From positions 1 through 64,000 of the forward strand of contig JAFEMH010005411.1 of the NCBI GenBank assembly GCA_022495995.1: 64,000 bases of DNA. The letters are read 5' to 3'. Under the pieces are notes generated by a model. That model was not told the origin of the DNA. It saw only the letters and a list, made by a program, of their open reading frames with translations, and ran no database searches. Shown in pieces: positions 10,155 to 20,933 of the stretch. Both the position numbers and the translations under genes were made by a program. Position 1 is the stretch's first letter. Every line of letters begins with the position of its first letter. Source of the stretch: Adenophora triphylla var. japonica (lineage: Eukaryota > Streptophyta > Magnoliopsida > Asterales > Campanulaceae).

Positions 10155-11425
10155 AGTTCAAAACTTTAGCTACCTCAATCACAGATAGTGAAGTACGCTC
10201 AAGTTCTCCAAACTTTGGCTACCTCTATCACAGATTGAGAAGTACGCTCAAGTTCTCCAAACTTTAGCTACCTCTATCACAGATTGAGAAGTACGCTCAA
10301 GTTCTCCAAACTTTAGCTACCTCTATCACAGATTGAGAAGTACGCTCAAGTTCTCCAAACTTAAGCTACCTCTATCACAGATAGTGAAGTATGCTCAAGT
10401 TCTCCAAACTCTAGCTACCTCTATCACAGATTGAGAAGTACGCTCATGTTCTCCAAACTTTAGATACCTCTATCACAGATTGAGAAGTACGCTCAAGTTC
10501 TCCAAACTTTAGCTACCTCTATCACAGATTGAGAAGTACGCTCAAGTTCTCTAAGCTTAAGCTACCTCTATCACAGATTGAGAAGTACGCTCAAGTTCTC
10601 CAAACTTTAGCTACCTCTATCACAGATTGAGAAGTACGCTCAAGTTCTCCAAACTTTAGCTACCTATATCACAGATAGTGAAGTACGCTCAACTTCTCCA
10701 AGCTTAAGCTACCTCTATCACAGATTGAGAAGTACGCTCAAGTTCTCCAAACTTTAGCTACCTCTATCTTAGATTGAGAAGTACGCTCAAGTTCTCCAAA
10801 CTTTAGCTACCTCTATCACAGATTGAGAAGTACGCTCAAGTTCTCCAAACTTTAGCTACCTCTATCACAGATAGTGAAGTACGCTCAAGTTCTCCAAACT
10901 CTAGCTACCTCTATCACAGATTGAGAAGTACGCTCAAGTTCTCCAAACTTTAGATATCTCTATCACAGATTGAGAAGTACGCTCAAGTTCTCCAAACTTT
11001 AGCTACCTCTATCACAGATAGTGAAGTACGCTCAAGTTCTCCAAACTTAAGCTACCTCTATCACAGATTGAGAAGTACGCTCAAGTTCTCAAAGCTTAAG
11101 CTACCTCTATCACAGATTGAGAAGTACGCTCAAGTTCTCCAAACTTTAGCTACCTCTATCATAGATTGAGAAGTACGCTCAAGTTCTCCAAACTTTAGCT
11201 ACCTCTATCACAGATAGTGAAGTACGCTCAAGTTCTCCAATCTTAAGATACCTCTATCACAGATTGAGAAGTACGCTCAAGTTCTCCAAACTTTAGCTAC
11301 CTCTATCACAGATTGAGAAGTACGCTCAAGTTCTCCAAACTTTAGCTACCTCTATCACAGATTGAGAAGTACGCTCAAGTTCTCCAAACTTTAGCTACCT
11401 CTATCTCCTCGATAGTGACGTAAGC
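10155..11425 (+). repeat. Minisatellite array, 49-bp period, about 26 copies
   Basis: The unit contains TTCTCCAAACTTTAGCTACC, TCTATCACAGATTGAGAAG and TACGCTCAAG. Successive units start 49 bp apart (for example 10,204 and 10,253). A minority variant reads ACAGATAGTGAAG in place of ACAGATTGAGAAG and is scattered through the array. The array is framed by GTGACAACCTCC near 10,133 and two copies near 11,461. It lies between antisense gene 1 and the polypurine tract, the place where Tat-lineage elements usually carry tandem repeats. No coding content. Confidence 0.95.
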
Positions 11426-11538
11426 TTTAGTCTAAATTAGGTGACAACCTCTATTAATTGTCAATCAGGTGACAACCTCCATTAATTGTCAAAACCTCAA
11501 GGATCATAGACATCGTTCCTAACTATCTAGTGATGCTT

Positions 11539-12070
11539 GAACTACGATCAAGGCTTGATTCCTCCGGGATACATAGGTAGCCTTTCATAAAGGTCCAGCC
11601 ATCCGACCGCAGTGGTCACCCTCTTCCATCATCGCTCCTCGGTGCGAGGCCTTTCATAAAGGTCCAGCCATCAGACCACATTGGTCGCCCCTTGTCATTC
11701 ATCACTCCTCAGTGGTGAAGTAGCCCCTCATAGAGGTCCAGATATCCGACCACATTGGTCACTTATTAGCATATCCCCAGTAGGATCAGTCACTTGACCT
11801 CCTAGGTCACTTCCCCTTCTATTTCCCCAGCAAGAGACCAGTTTCTCTCCGCCATTCCTCAGCGGATCTTTTTGAAATACGGCCTGGCTTGATTCCTCCG
11901 GGATACGTAGGTAGCCTACTTTAGGTTCAGCCAATTCGTCACATGTGACACCCCCTTTTCCCTAGTGGATTCCAAACTACGATTATGACTTGATTCCCAC
12001 TCGGGATACGTAGGTAGCCTCCCAAAGGTTCAGCCACTCGACCACCTTGGTCACCTAATCTGTCTCGGCA
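11539..12070 (+). other. Three pre-polypurine-tract GAACTACG motif copies, element A
   Basis: A motif with the parts GAACTACG, CTTGATTCC and GGGATACGTAGGTAGCC occurs at 11,539-11,582 (with one change), as a partial copy at 11,883-11,915, and at 11,974-12,018. Each is followed by a segment like GGTTCAGCC...GACC...GGTCAC. Additional copies of just the tail (GGTCCAGCCATC) lie at about 11,602-11,750. The same motif precedes the 3' LTR of B and E. No gene is seen between 11,426 and 12,139. Confidence 0.85.
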
Positions 12071-12088
12071 TTCGCCAGATCGGATCCT

Positions 12089-12139
12089 TTTCTATCGACA
12101 ACCCCACTCGCCCTGCAAGTGACGTTGCCGAGGGGCTTC
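12089..12139 (+). other. Polypurine tract region of element A
   Basis: CCGAGGGGCTTC ends directly before the LTR. About 25 bp upstream is AACCCCACTCGCCCTGCAAG, which can fold on itself (CACT with AGTG) and could pair with the GGGG. B and E have the same layout with different stem bases. The role as plus-strand primer is established for this position in LTR elements. Confidence 0.75.
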
Positions 12140-12387
12140 TGTAAGTACACAAATCTGGCTTATGCCTTCCGGTTAAGTTTCCCAGCAATTCCCCAAATTT
12201 TCCTAAAGTCCGGGAGCAATTCGGGAACTGTTCCGAACCTTTCGAGGGGTGAAGGGACTGCTTGGAATTTAAAAAGCACGTTTTCCTTAATATGAAAACC
12301 CTTCTAGAAGTGCCACCTTGCATGATTCTAGAAAGATGCTGAGTCACAGGGGATAATGCCCCACAGTTACATTAGGAGGGAACTCCT

Positions 12388-12430
12388 AGCCGCACGGCTT
12401 CATTAGCTCTATCCAGACTGCCTATAAATA
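12388..12430 (+). promoter_or_regulatory. Element A LTR promoter: AGCCGCACGGCT palindrome and TATA box
   Basis: AGCCGCACGGCT (12,388-12,399; 5-bp arms and CA centre) is followed by TCATTAGC, and TATAAATA lies at 12,423-12,430, 24 bp further. CCGCACGG recurs unchanged before antisense gene 2 (6,805 and 6,836). Confidence 0.75.
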
Positions 12431-12734
12431 GAGGCCTCCTCTACCCATTTTGACACACACAATTTTCAGCATAAAAACTCTCCCAAATATTACTACGAAA
12501 ATCAGGAAGCTGAGAGTGCCAAGAAGCCACCTCCCTCCTCCTTGAAGCCTCCAAAAGTTGGTCCCTCCACTAGGCTAACTCCAAAGAAGAAGAGGTCACC
12601 ACCATTGGTAACCTCTCACTCCCTTATCTTTCATTATACTTGCTTTATGTGATATACTTGCTCCTTGCATTTACATATTGCTATATATTGTTTGGGACTT
12701 GGCATATTTGTTGTTAAAGATCATATCTTTGAAC

Positions 12735-13140
12735 ATGTGCATCATTTTCCCTTCCCTTTGCATCCCTTGCATTAACATAGCATCCTTTGCTCATAAAAAT
12801 GTGATCTTTGCATTAGAATAGCATCCTTTGCTCATAAAAATGTGATCTTTGCATATAAAAATCATTTCTTTACATTAAAGGTGCATCCTTTGAACCTAAA
12901 ACCCATTTTCATGCATAAAGATGCATCCTTTGCATTAAAAGTCATCACTTTACCTTAAAGTAGCATCCTTTGCTTTCAAAAATGTAGTCTTTATGCATCC
13001 TTTGCATATAAAACACTATTTTTCCACATAAAAATGCATCATTTGCATTAAAAATCCTTTCTTTACATAAAAAGCATCCTTTGCAATCAAAGAGCATCCT
13101 TTGCACCCAAAAATGTCATCTTTTCATTAAAAATATCATT
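12735..13140 (+). repeat. Irregular GCATCCTTTGC-type repeats in the element A LTR
   Basis: Units such as GCATCCTTTGCTCATAAAAA and GTGATCTTTGCAT recur with variable spacing. They correspond to 4,222-4,580 of the solo LTR. Confidence 0.75.
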
Positions 13141-13646
13141 TTTATCATAAAACATGCATTCCCCTAGTCCCCATTGGTATCCTTTGGAACGGACCGGTGT
13201 AAAGATCCCATCTTTACATCGTTTCTTCCATTAAAGGTGCCACAATCTCTTTAGAAAGGGATAAACCTTGAACCCCATATCTCCAATTATCACTTGAGAC
13301 GAGCATAGTAGTCCCTAGACAAGCTCAATCGTCTCAAGATGTAGGATTGATGGGCTAAGGACACTCCTTTCTAAAGAACCCCATTTTGGACTATAAAAGA
13401 GAGTCCTTCTCTCGATCACGCATGACCCAAGGTCAAAAGAGCAATGATCACAAGTCCAAGATGAGGACGATATCAAAGTCCCGAACACATAAAAATCCTA
13501 GGAATCCCGAGCGACAACCAACTAAATGGTTTGTACGTCCGGAAGACAACTTGGAACACCCCCCCCTTTCTTTTCAACACATGCACACAAGAAAGCACGC
13601 AAGCAAGCACGAAAAATGGAATCTAGGGAGACTTGCTACGGCAAAG

Positions 13647-14281
13647 CACGCAAGCAACCAAGTCATAGCCAAACCTCTATAAAACAACTTCCAAGCAGGG
13701 TGGGAAAGAGAAGAAGCTCTAAGATATTTTTTTGTGCAAGGCAGTCCCGTGAGCTCCGTAAAGAAAAAACAGCTAGCCCCATCAACATCCAACCAATCTC
13801 CCCTCGGCTGGTCAACCCCCAGGATTTCCCTCAACTCATCGTAGGACACTCTATAAACTACATCATCAACTTGAACCCGAATAGTATTGGCATTTGCCCC
13901 CTTTCCTACCTCCACGGTCAAAAGAAATTCAAGAGTATATCTCAAATAAGTGTCCGCTCTCTTCCCCAAGAAAGTACTCAACCCGGCTTGGTTCATTAAC
14001 TCTGCAACTAAGGTTTCTAAACCCAAAGCTCTTAACACCGGTTCATGGAGGAAGGTGGTGACTTGAATTTTCCTACTCTCCAAATTCCGCCACCTTTTCT
14101 TTTGAGCGGAAGACAAATTGAGCAATCCCATAAATGGCAAGGAATCATTAGGGGGAAGGGGATCATTTGGGACCTCAGATTGGGTAGATATTCTACCTCT
14201 TTTGTTGCCACCCCCTCTACCATCTCTTCCCCTAGAAGTCATTTTTTTTTTAACACAATTCACAACTCCTCCACCACACAA
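13647..14281 (-). pseudogene. Env-like/ATHILA-type ORF downstream of pol, truncated
   Basis: The frame opens at the ATG at 14,281, or the later one giving MTSRGRDGRGGG. It has a basic N-terminus followed by a domain containing TYLRYTLEFLLTVE and YRVSYDELREILG, which resembles the ATHILA ORF family (PF03078) and related plant transposon proteins. The Athila part ends near 13,650; the last 24 residues of the open frame come from the adjoining LTR of element A. A long purine-biased leader (14,400-14,880 on the - strand) precedes it. In Athila relatives a gene at this place, behind integrase, is called env-like, but membrane features are not visible in this N-terminal piece. No stop or shift is seen in the surviving part. 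Confidence 0.65.
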
Positions 14282-14891
14282 AATTCACAAAAAATCAAGT
14301 CAAACAACCCACCACAACAACAACAAACACCTTCAAATTCCCAACCGAACCGCCAATCAACAAATTCAACAAATCCCAACAAATTAAAATGCAAGGGAAA
14401 AAATTGAAAATTTTACCTTACCAAAGCATCAAAGCAGTCCAAAAACCCTCCTTGTATCCTCCAAAATAGCTTCCAAGAACTTTTGACCCCAAAAATTCGA
14501 ATTTAACTTTCTAGGGCTTGATGAAATTTCGAATTTGGGGTGGATTGAAGGCCAAAATTGAAGAAAGTGGGTCGGAATTAGGGAGATAGGGTGGATTAGG
14601 GCTTGGAATTCGAAGAAAAGAGGGAGATTTGGTGGAATTTTCGGTTTTGGGTAGAGAGAGAAAGCTTGGAGATTTAATGGTGGGTTAGGAGGTTGAAGAA
14701 GGAGATAGAAGGAGGGTGGGGCTCGGTTTTGGCTAGGGAAGGGTAGGAGAGGGGAGATTTTGGTTGTAAGAGAGGAAGAATGGTGGATTTAGATGGTGGG
14801 AATGGTGGAATTGGTGGGTGTTGTAGAGAGAGAGAGAAGGAAGGAGGGGGAAAAGGTACGACTGGGAAGAAGGGGAGGGGACGCTTAGGGC

Positions 14892-15070
14892 TTTTAAAAT
14901 TTATTTTTTTTTTTTTTTTTATTTTTTTTTATTTTTTCACGCTTTGATCGCTCAGCCCCAAGGGACGAGTCGTCCCAAGGGGCACGAGTCGTCCACTTTT
15001 GCCCCCTCTCTGATTCATGCGTCCCCCCTTTGGGGAATACTTCCTTTTGTCTTGGGGACGAGTCGTCCCC
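14892..15070 (-). promoter_or_regulatory. Presumed internal promoter of the Athila env-like gene
   Basis: GGGACGAGTCGTCCC (14,962-14,976), ACGAGTCGT (14,984-14,992) and GGGGACGAGTCGTCCCC (15,054-15,070) lie upstream of an ATAAATTTTAAAAG stretch on the - strand (14,893-14,905). That stretch is 610 bp before the env-like start codon. GCGTCCCCC and TTTGGGGAATA, which flank these sites, also flank the palindromes of the LTR promoter (21,848-22,004). The gap 15,071-15,460 holds CCGGGTTGCCTCCCGG and AACGCCGGGTAAG-type sequence seen behind integrase in Athila elements, and no gene. Confidence 0.55.
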
Positions 15071-15460
15071 TGGGCCAAACCCCCCCCCCTTTTTTTTTTT
15101 CAGAATAGCCCCAGGGGTTGATCCTTTCTCCTTGCTACTCCCTGCACAACACCACAAAAACAAATACCTTAAGTAGCACCGATTCAAATATGATAGAAAG
15201 TAAATACAACAACAATAAAAACTAAGAATGAATGATTAAATCCCGGGTTGCCTCCCGGTTAGCCGCCCTTCTTTAACGTCTTTAGCTAGACCAAACGCCG
15301 GGTAAGCCCCCGGCTAGCATCAAATTTTTAAGTCCTTGACAAGACTCAGAAACACGGTCTACTCATAATTAGGATTTTGGAGATAATGCACCTCCATATC
15401 CTCATTTATTCCCACGCCATCATGATACAATTTTAGGCGTTGACCATTTACTTTAAAAAC

Positions 15461-18349
15461 CTAGTCTCCATAGAGACTACTAATCTCAACCGCACCATGC
15501 GGATATACCTCCCTCACAATAAAAGGTCCGGTCCACCGCGACCTTAGCTTTCCGGGAAACAACCGGAGACGGGAATCAAATAAAAGGACTTTTTGACCAA
15601 CCTTAAAGTCCTTTCTATTGATCATTTTATCATGCCAAGCTTTTGCCCGCTCCTTATAGAGTTGGTTGTTCTCGTAGGCTTCTCTCCTAATCTCATCCAA
15701 CTCACTTAATTGCAATTTTCTCTCCTCACCGGACCCATCTAGGTTCATATTAAATTTCTTAATGGCCCAAAATGCTCTATGTTCCAACTCCACCGGTAAA
15801 TGGCATGGCTTCCCAAACACTAATCGATATGGGGACATACCGATAGGTGTCTTATAAGCCGTCCGATAGGCCCACAAAGCATCATCGAGTCTAAGACTCC
15901 AATCCTTCCTAGACGGATTCACGGTTTTCTCAAGAATGGACTTGATCTCCCGGTTGGACACCTCCGCTTGGCCATTAGTTTGGGGGTGATAGGCGGTTGA
16001 AATCTTATGAGTGATATGATATTTCTTAACCAAAGCTTCGACCGTCCTATTACAAAAATGGGTCCCCCTATCACTAATGATGGCCCTTGGCATACCAAAC
16101 CTACTCACAATGTTGGTCTTAAGGAAATTGACCACTACCCGTGAATCATCGGTGCGTGGGGGGATTGCTTCAACCCACTTGGAAACATAGTCAACCGCCA
16201 ACAAGATGTACAAGAAGCCAAAAGAATTTGGAAAAAGGACCCATAAAGTCGATTCCCCATACGTCAAAAATCTCACAATTTAAGACAAAATGTTGTGGCA
16301 TCTCATCACGTCGACCAATGTTACCAACTCTTTGACACCTATCACAAGATTTGCAAAAATTATATGCATCATAGAACATGGTAGGCCAATAAAAACCACT
16401 CTCAAGCACTTTCCTCACCGTGTTTCTAGCACCGAAATGACCACCGCATGCATGCTCATGACAAAATCTAAGGATAGAATGAATCTCACTATCGGCTACA
16501 CACTTACGGATCACTTGGTCCGCACAATGCCTCCACAAATAAGGCTCATCCCACACATAATATTTTGCCTCACTCCAGATTTTATCCTTCTTAGATTTAT
16601 TAAGTCCTGGAGGGAACTTTTGTGACACAAGAAAATTGACCAAATCTGCATACCACGGTGCAGACGACTGAACCACCCAAAGAGACTCATCGGGAAACTC
16701 ACCCCGAATTGAACAATAATTAGAGGGCTCATCCTCTTTAAGCACAAGACGACTCAAATGGTCGGCCACAAGATTCTCGGCCCCCTTCTTATCTTTCACC
16801 TCAATATCAAATTCACTCAATAAAAGGATCCACCTAATAAGTCTAGGTTTCGCCTCTTTCTTGGTCATAAGATACTTAAGAGCAGCATGGTCGGTGTAAA
16901 CAATGACTTTGGTGCCTAAAAGATATGACCGAAACTTCTCAAGAGCAAACACAACCGCCAACAACTCCTTCTCGGTTGTGGTATAATTCCTTTGGGCATC
17001 ATTGAGGGTCATAGAAGCATAATAAATGACATGGGATGCCCTCTCAACTTTTTTGACCCAAAACAGCCCCAACTGCATAATCACTAGCATCACACATGAT
17101 CTCGAAGGGGCGAGACCAATCGGGTGCTTGAATTATGGGGGTGGTGGTCAACCTAGACTTCAACTCATCAAACGCTCCCTTACACCTCTCATCAAAATGA
17201 AAATCAACCTCTTTTTGTAATAAAGTGCATAGAGGAGAGGCGATTTTGAAAAATCCTTTATGAAGCGCCGGTAAAACCCCGCATGACCGAGGAATGACCG
17301 GACCTCACGCACATTTGTGGGATAGGGGAGGGAAGAAATGACATCAATTTTCGCCTTATCAACCTCTATGCCTTTCTTTGACACCACATGACCCAACACA
17401 ATGCCTTGCTCAACCATAAAATGGCATTTTTCATAATTTAAAACCAAGTTTGTTTCAATGCAATGGTCCAAGACAAGAGCAAGGTGAGCAAGGCATTGGT
17501 CGAATGAGTCTCCATGAACAAAGGTGAAGTCGTCCATGAACACCTCCATGAAATTCTCAACAAAGTCGGAAAAGATGCTCATCATACACCTTTGAAAAGT
17601 CGCAGTGCATTACACAATCCGAACGGCATCCTCCGATATGCAAAGGTGCCAAAAGGGCAAGTAAACGTAGTTTTCTCTTGGTCCTCCGGGGCAATAGGTA
17701 TTTGAAAATACCCGGAATAACCATCAAGGAAACAGTAAAATGCCCTTCCAGCTAACCTTTCAAGCATTTGATCAATAAAGGGGAGGGGAAAATGATCCTT
17801 ACGTGTTACCTCATTAAGGCGCCGAAGGTCGATGCAAACTCGCCAACCCGTTTGCTCCCGGATTGGCACCAACTCTCCCTTATGATTTATGGAGACGGTG
17901 ATCCCGCCTCGCTTTGGAACACACTGAGTGGGACTCACCCACTTACTGTCGGATATGGGGTAAATGATCCCCATCTGTATTAACTTCAGCACCTCCTTTT
18001 TTACCACCTCCATCATTGGTGGATTCATCCTCCTTTGCGGTTGCTTAACCGGCTTTGCATCATCTTCCAGAACAATCTTGTGAGTACACAAAGATGGACT
18101 TATGCCCTTAAGATCGGCAATAGTCCACCCAATCGCCTCCTTCCTTGCCCGAACCACCTCTACTAATTTCTCTTCCCGCACCTCATTCGGCTTGCTTGAG
18201 ATTACCACCGGCAACGTATCATTCTCTCCCAAGTAAACATACTTCAACCCTCCTAGGGTCTTCAACTCGAGCTCATGTGCCTTTTCAATAGACGGCACGG
18301 GTTTCCCAGCGGAATTTCTAACCGCACCTTCACATACCCCGAGTATCAC
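15461..18349 (-). pseudogene. Athila pol: reverse transcriptase, RNase H, integrase
   Basis: From right to left: RT N-terminal part and palm (17,582-18,349; WVSPTQCVPKRGG, VCIDLRRLNEVTRKDHFPLP, MPFGLCNA), then RT with the catalytic FMDDFTFVHG (17,160-17,585). The two are in different frames because of a one-base loss near 17,604. RNase H and the integrase zinc finger follow (16,191-17,093; [22 protein letters not shown]). The integrase core and C-terminal part (15,461-16,276) show [24 protein letters not shown] and the Athila-typical [20 protein letters not shown]. The frames at 16,191-16,276 overlap, marking another shift. Order RT-RNase H-integrase is that of Ty3/gypsy. The lineage call is firm; the gene is inactive. 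Confidence 0.92.
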
Positions 18350-18476
18350 CTGTTAAGCTCATTACATCGCTTCCTTCAAACTCGTCGAAATTTCAAAATC
18401 CAACTCCGCCAACCCCAAGGCATTCTCTAAAACCGCCTTCAAATCATCATTGGTGCCGCTCACCTCAAAATATCCT

Positions 18477-19007
18477 CTACCACAGCTCGATTACATCCAT
18501 GAAACATAAAGAGTGGACGTCCTTTGGGTATTTCATGGAGTCAAAGATGTTGAACTCCATGACCTGCCCATCGAACTCCATAGACAACGAACCATTGGCC
18601 ACATCCAACTTGGTTCTAGCTGTAGACATGAAAGGCCTTCCAAGAAGAATGGGGGCCTTAGGATCAGAATCCATATCCAACACGTAAAAGTCAGCCGGAA
18701 AAATCATCTTACCAACCCGGACGAGAACATCCTCTACTAACCCCTTCGGATAAGCGTTGGATCGGTCAGCCAGCTGTATAATTACCCGGGTGTCTTGCAA
18801 TGGCCCCAATTTTAGGTTCTCAAACAATGTGTAAGGCATCACATTGATTGAAGCCCCCAAATCGAGCATTGCCTTGTGCTCCGATGAATCCCCTAGAGAA
18901 ATAGGGATCACAAACATTCCCGGATCATTGCACTTCTTAGGCAACTTCCTTTGATAAACGGCAGAAACATGCTCATAAACCTTTGCCTTTTCTCGACTCC
19001 TCAACAT
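18477..19007 (-). pseudogene. Athila retropepsin region
   Basis: The frame holds MLDLGASINVMPY, with the aspartate of the D-x-G-A-S type active site, then VLVRVGKMIFPADFYVLDM and ILLGRPFMSTARTKLDV. This is the usual retropepsin layout in Athila elements. It is separated from the RT frame (18,349) by a degenerate linker. The enzyme would process the gag-pol polyprotein. Confidence 0.88.
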
Positions 19008-19018
19008 CTCGGTCTCTC

Positions 19019-20810
19019 TTAGTGGTACACAGCCTCCTTCGTAAACTTGGCATACCTCGGGACACCGAAGAAGGTCCAGAACGGAATGTTCACCTCAAGC
19101 CTCTTGAAAGTATCAAAAATTGCCTTGTCGGGCTCAGTTTCCTTGACTCTCTCAAGGCTTGAGGAAACGGCACATCTCGGCTCTACTACTTGGCACCGAC
19201 TCGGATGCGGTATCTTTCTCTTCCACGACTTTTCCGTCGGCACAGCCTTTCTCAACCTCTAACTCCGGTTCCTCGTTGATCACCGTATCTATCAACTCCC
19301 TACCACTCCTCGGTGTTACAAAGACTCACATTTTTCCAGGTCGATTCGGATTCGGTTACGTCCTTGATGGCAACTTTCCCGACTCGAGCCTCCAATCTAC
19401 CAACAAAGATTCGCACCGCCCCATCCTGTCTCTCCGACCACTAAGACTCGTATCGGCCCTCCCGTCGATACCGTTGAAGATTTTCGATACTGTATCGCTC
19501 CTCTGCGATACCGCGTGCACCACTGGATAATGTGCTCATACTCGAGCAAGAGTACGGAACATATCTTTCGTGGACTGCCCTGCGGTGACCGCTGCGGCCA
19601 ACTCGTTGTTGCCGTGGCCGAAACCGTTGCCGCGCGAAACCGCGTGGCCGCATAGGCGGCCTAAACCGCACCGACCGCCGAACCGGCGTAAAACCCCGCG
19701 GATTACCAAACCGACATCGAATTGCGGCCGCTTGTGCCCCATTCGAATTAGACCAACCGAACCTGTGGTGATTCTTCCAGCTCGAGTTGTAAGTATTCTC
19801 GTCTCTCGGCCTCCGAAACCCACCGCATTCACATCTTCATACTCACCCGTTTGTAAAGTCGGACACGAATCCGTCTGATGAGTCACATCGTAACAAATAC
19901 CACATTGCTTCGGCGGCTGTCCTAGCATCATTGCTTTCATCATACTTTTGATGTCCTCGACATCGCTTTAAGTTGATCCGCCACCCCACTACCGGACCCA
20001 CCGCATTAACCTCGCCCGACACTTGACCTCAAACCATGTGTCCGGTACTCTTCGCTAGCTCCTCCAATAATTTCGAGCTTCCGCAGCAGTCTTATTCAGT
20101 ATGCTACCCCCACATGAAGAGTCAACCATTCGCTTGTCCTGATCGCAAGCCCTCCGTGGAAATACATAATCGGTTGATCAAAGATCATACCCGTGGTAGG
20201 GACAACTCCGAGTGAGTGTATGAAATTCGTTGAAGTAATCGTAGAATGATTCATCCCCTTCGCTCCATATTGCTTATGTCCCTTTTCATCACATTGATTT
20301 GATTCACCGGGAAGAACTCATCCAAGAAAGCCTCCTTTAACATCTCGCAGTGGTAATGCCGTTCGGGGGCCAGGTGGTAGTACCATACATTGGCCCTGTC
20401 CTTCAATGTGAATGAGAAAGCCTGAGCGTAAGCCGCTCAATTGGGAGATCCGAAGGCTTCATACCGTTGCATACTTGCACAAATTGGGAAACATGCCTGA
20501 TTCGGGTTTTCACCGGTAGCCCACTGAAGCTAGGCAATTGATTTAGAAGCCCTTTCAACTCAAATGTGACTCCACTGCAATGCAGAAAAGTAATCGCACT
20601 GCTGTTGCTCAGATCCGGTTTGGAGCAGTTTTCTCTCTAAGTATGCCTTGTTCTATCCCCCATCTCTCGTCTCCCAACTATTATAGTTCAACCTCCTGTT
20701 TGCTTTACGTCCTTTCCCGAAAGAACGTTCAATTTCGTATCAAGAGGCACAAGTAAATCGTTAGTAGAACGGGTGTGAACCATGCACGGTTACACACCAC
20801 AAGAGAGCAG
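19019..20810 (-). pseudogene. Decayed Athila gag
   Basis: The region reads on the - strand as fragments in all three frames: a gag core piece around 20,300-20,700 (a WYY-type helix segment and a PF-containing segment), then CGICYDVTHQTDSCP (19,860-19,910), a CCHC zinc knuckle of the type seen in Athila gag, followed by YEDVNAV and an Arg/Gly/Asn-rich tail. Most breaks are small deletions, while the residues between them remain recognisable. It lies directly behind the primer binding site, as expected for gag. Confidence 0.72.
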
Positions 20811-20909
20811 GTATATCACTTAGCGTATAACACAAATACTAAAATAAAAATAAATAAAAAGAAAAAGAAATAGATTAAGAACAGAATATGATCGTAAACA
20901 ATTACACCG

Positions 20910-20928
20910 TTCCCCGGCAACGGCGCCA
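20910..20928 (-). other. Primer binding site of the Athila element (tRNA-Asp type)
   Basis: On the - strand TGGCGCCGTTGCCGGGGAA starts five bases behind the end of the LTR. This is the tRNA-Asp type site usual for Athila elements. Confidence 0.92.
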
Positions 20929-20933
20929 AAATT

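Larger units (their letters stand above)
12140..13646 (+). mobile_element. 3' LTR of element A, truncated at its 3' end
   Basis: It starts TGTAAGTACACAAATCTGG right behind the polypurine tract and can be followed against the solo LTR (3,118) to about 13,646. There, after GAGACTTGCTACGGCAAAGC, it passes into Athila sequence. About 200 bp of the LTR end, including the TGGCGACTCCG copy and the terminal CA, are missing. The short frame at 13,386-13,682 and the end of the - strand frame near 13,574 are by-products of this LTR sequence. Confidence 0.85.

Noticed and set aside
10155..11425. Regular 49-bp repeats resembling a CRISPR array
   Set aside because: There are no unique spacers; the whole unit repeats. 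It lies in a plant retroelement with no cas genes.
1..13646. Element A as the missing left half of E
   Set aside because: A has its own RT, integrase end, antisense genes and 3' LTR, all of which E also has; its palindrome and LTR differ.
14890..15185. A second Athila LTR
   Set aside because: Only the palindrome module and its near flanks match the 5' LTR; LTR ends and the remaining 1.1 kb do not, and an env-like gene follows. An internal promoter fits better.
20910..20928. tRNA-like sequences at 20,910, 23,097, 34,431 and 44,503
   Set aside because: They are 15-19-base primer binding sites next to LTR ends, without cloverleaf sequence around them.
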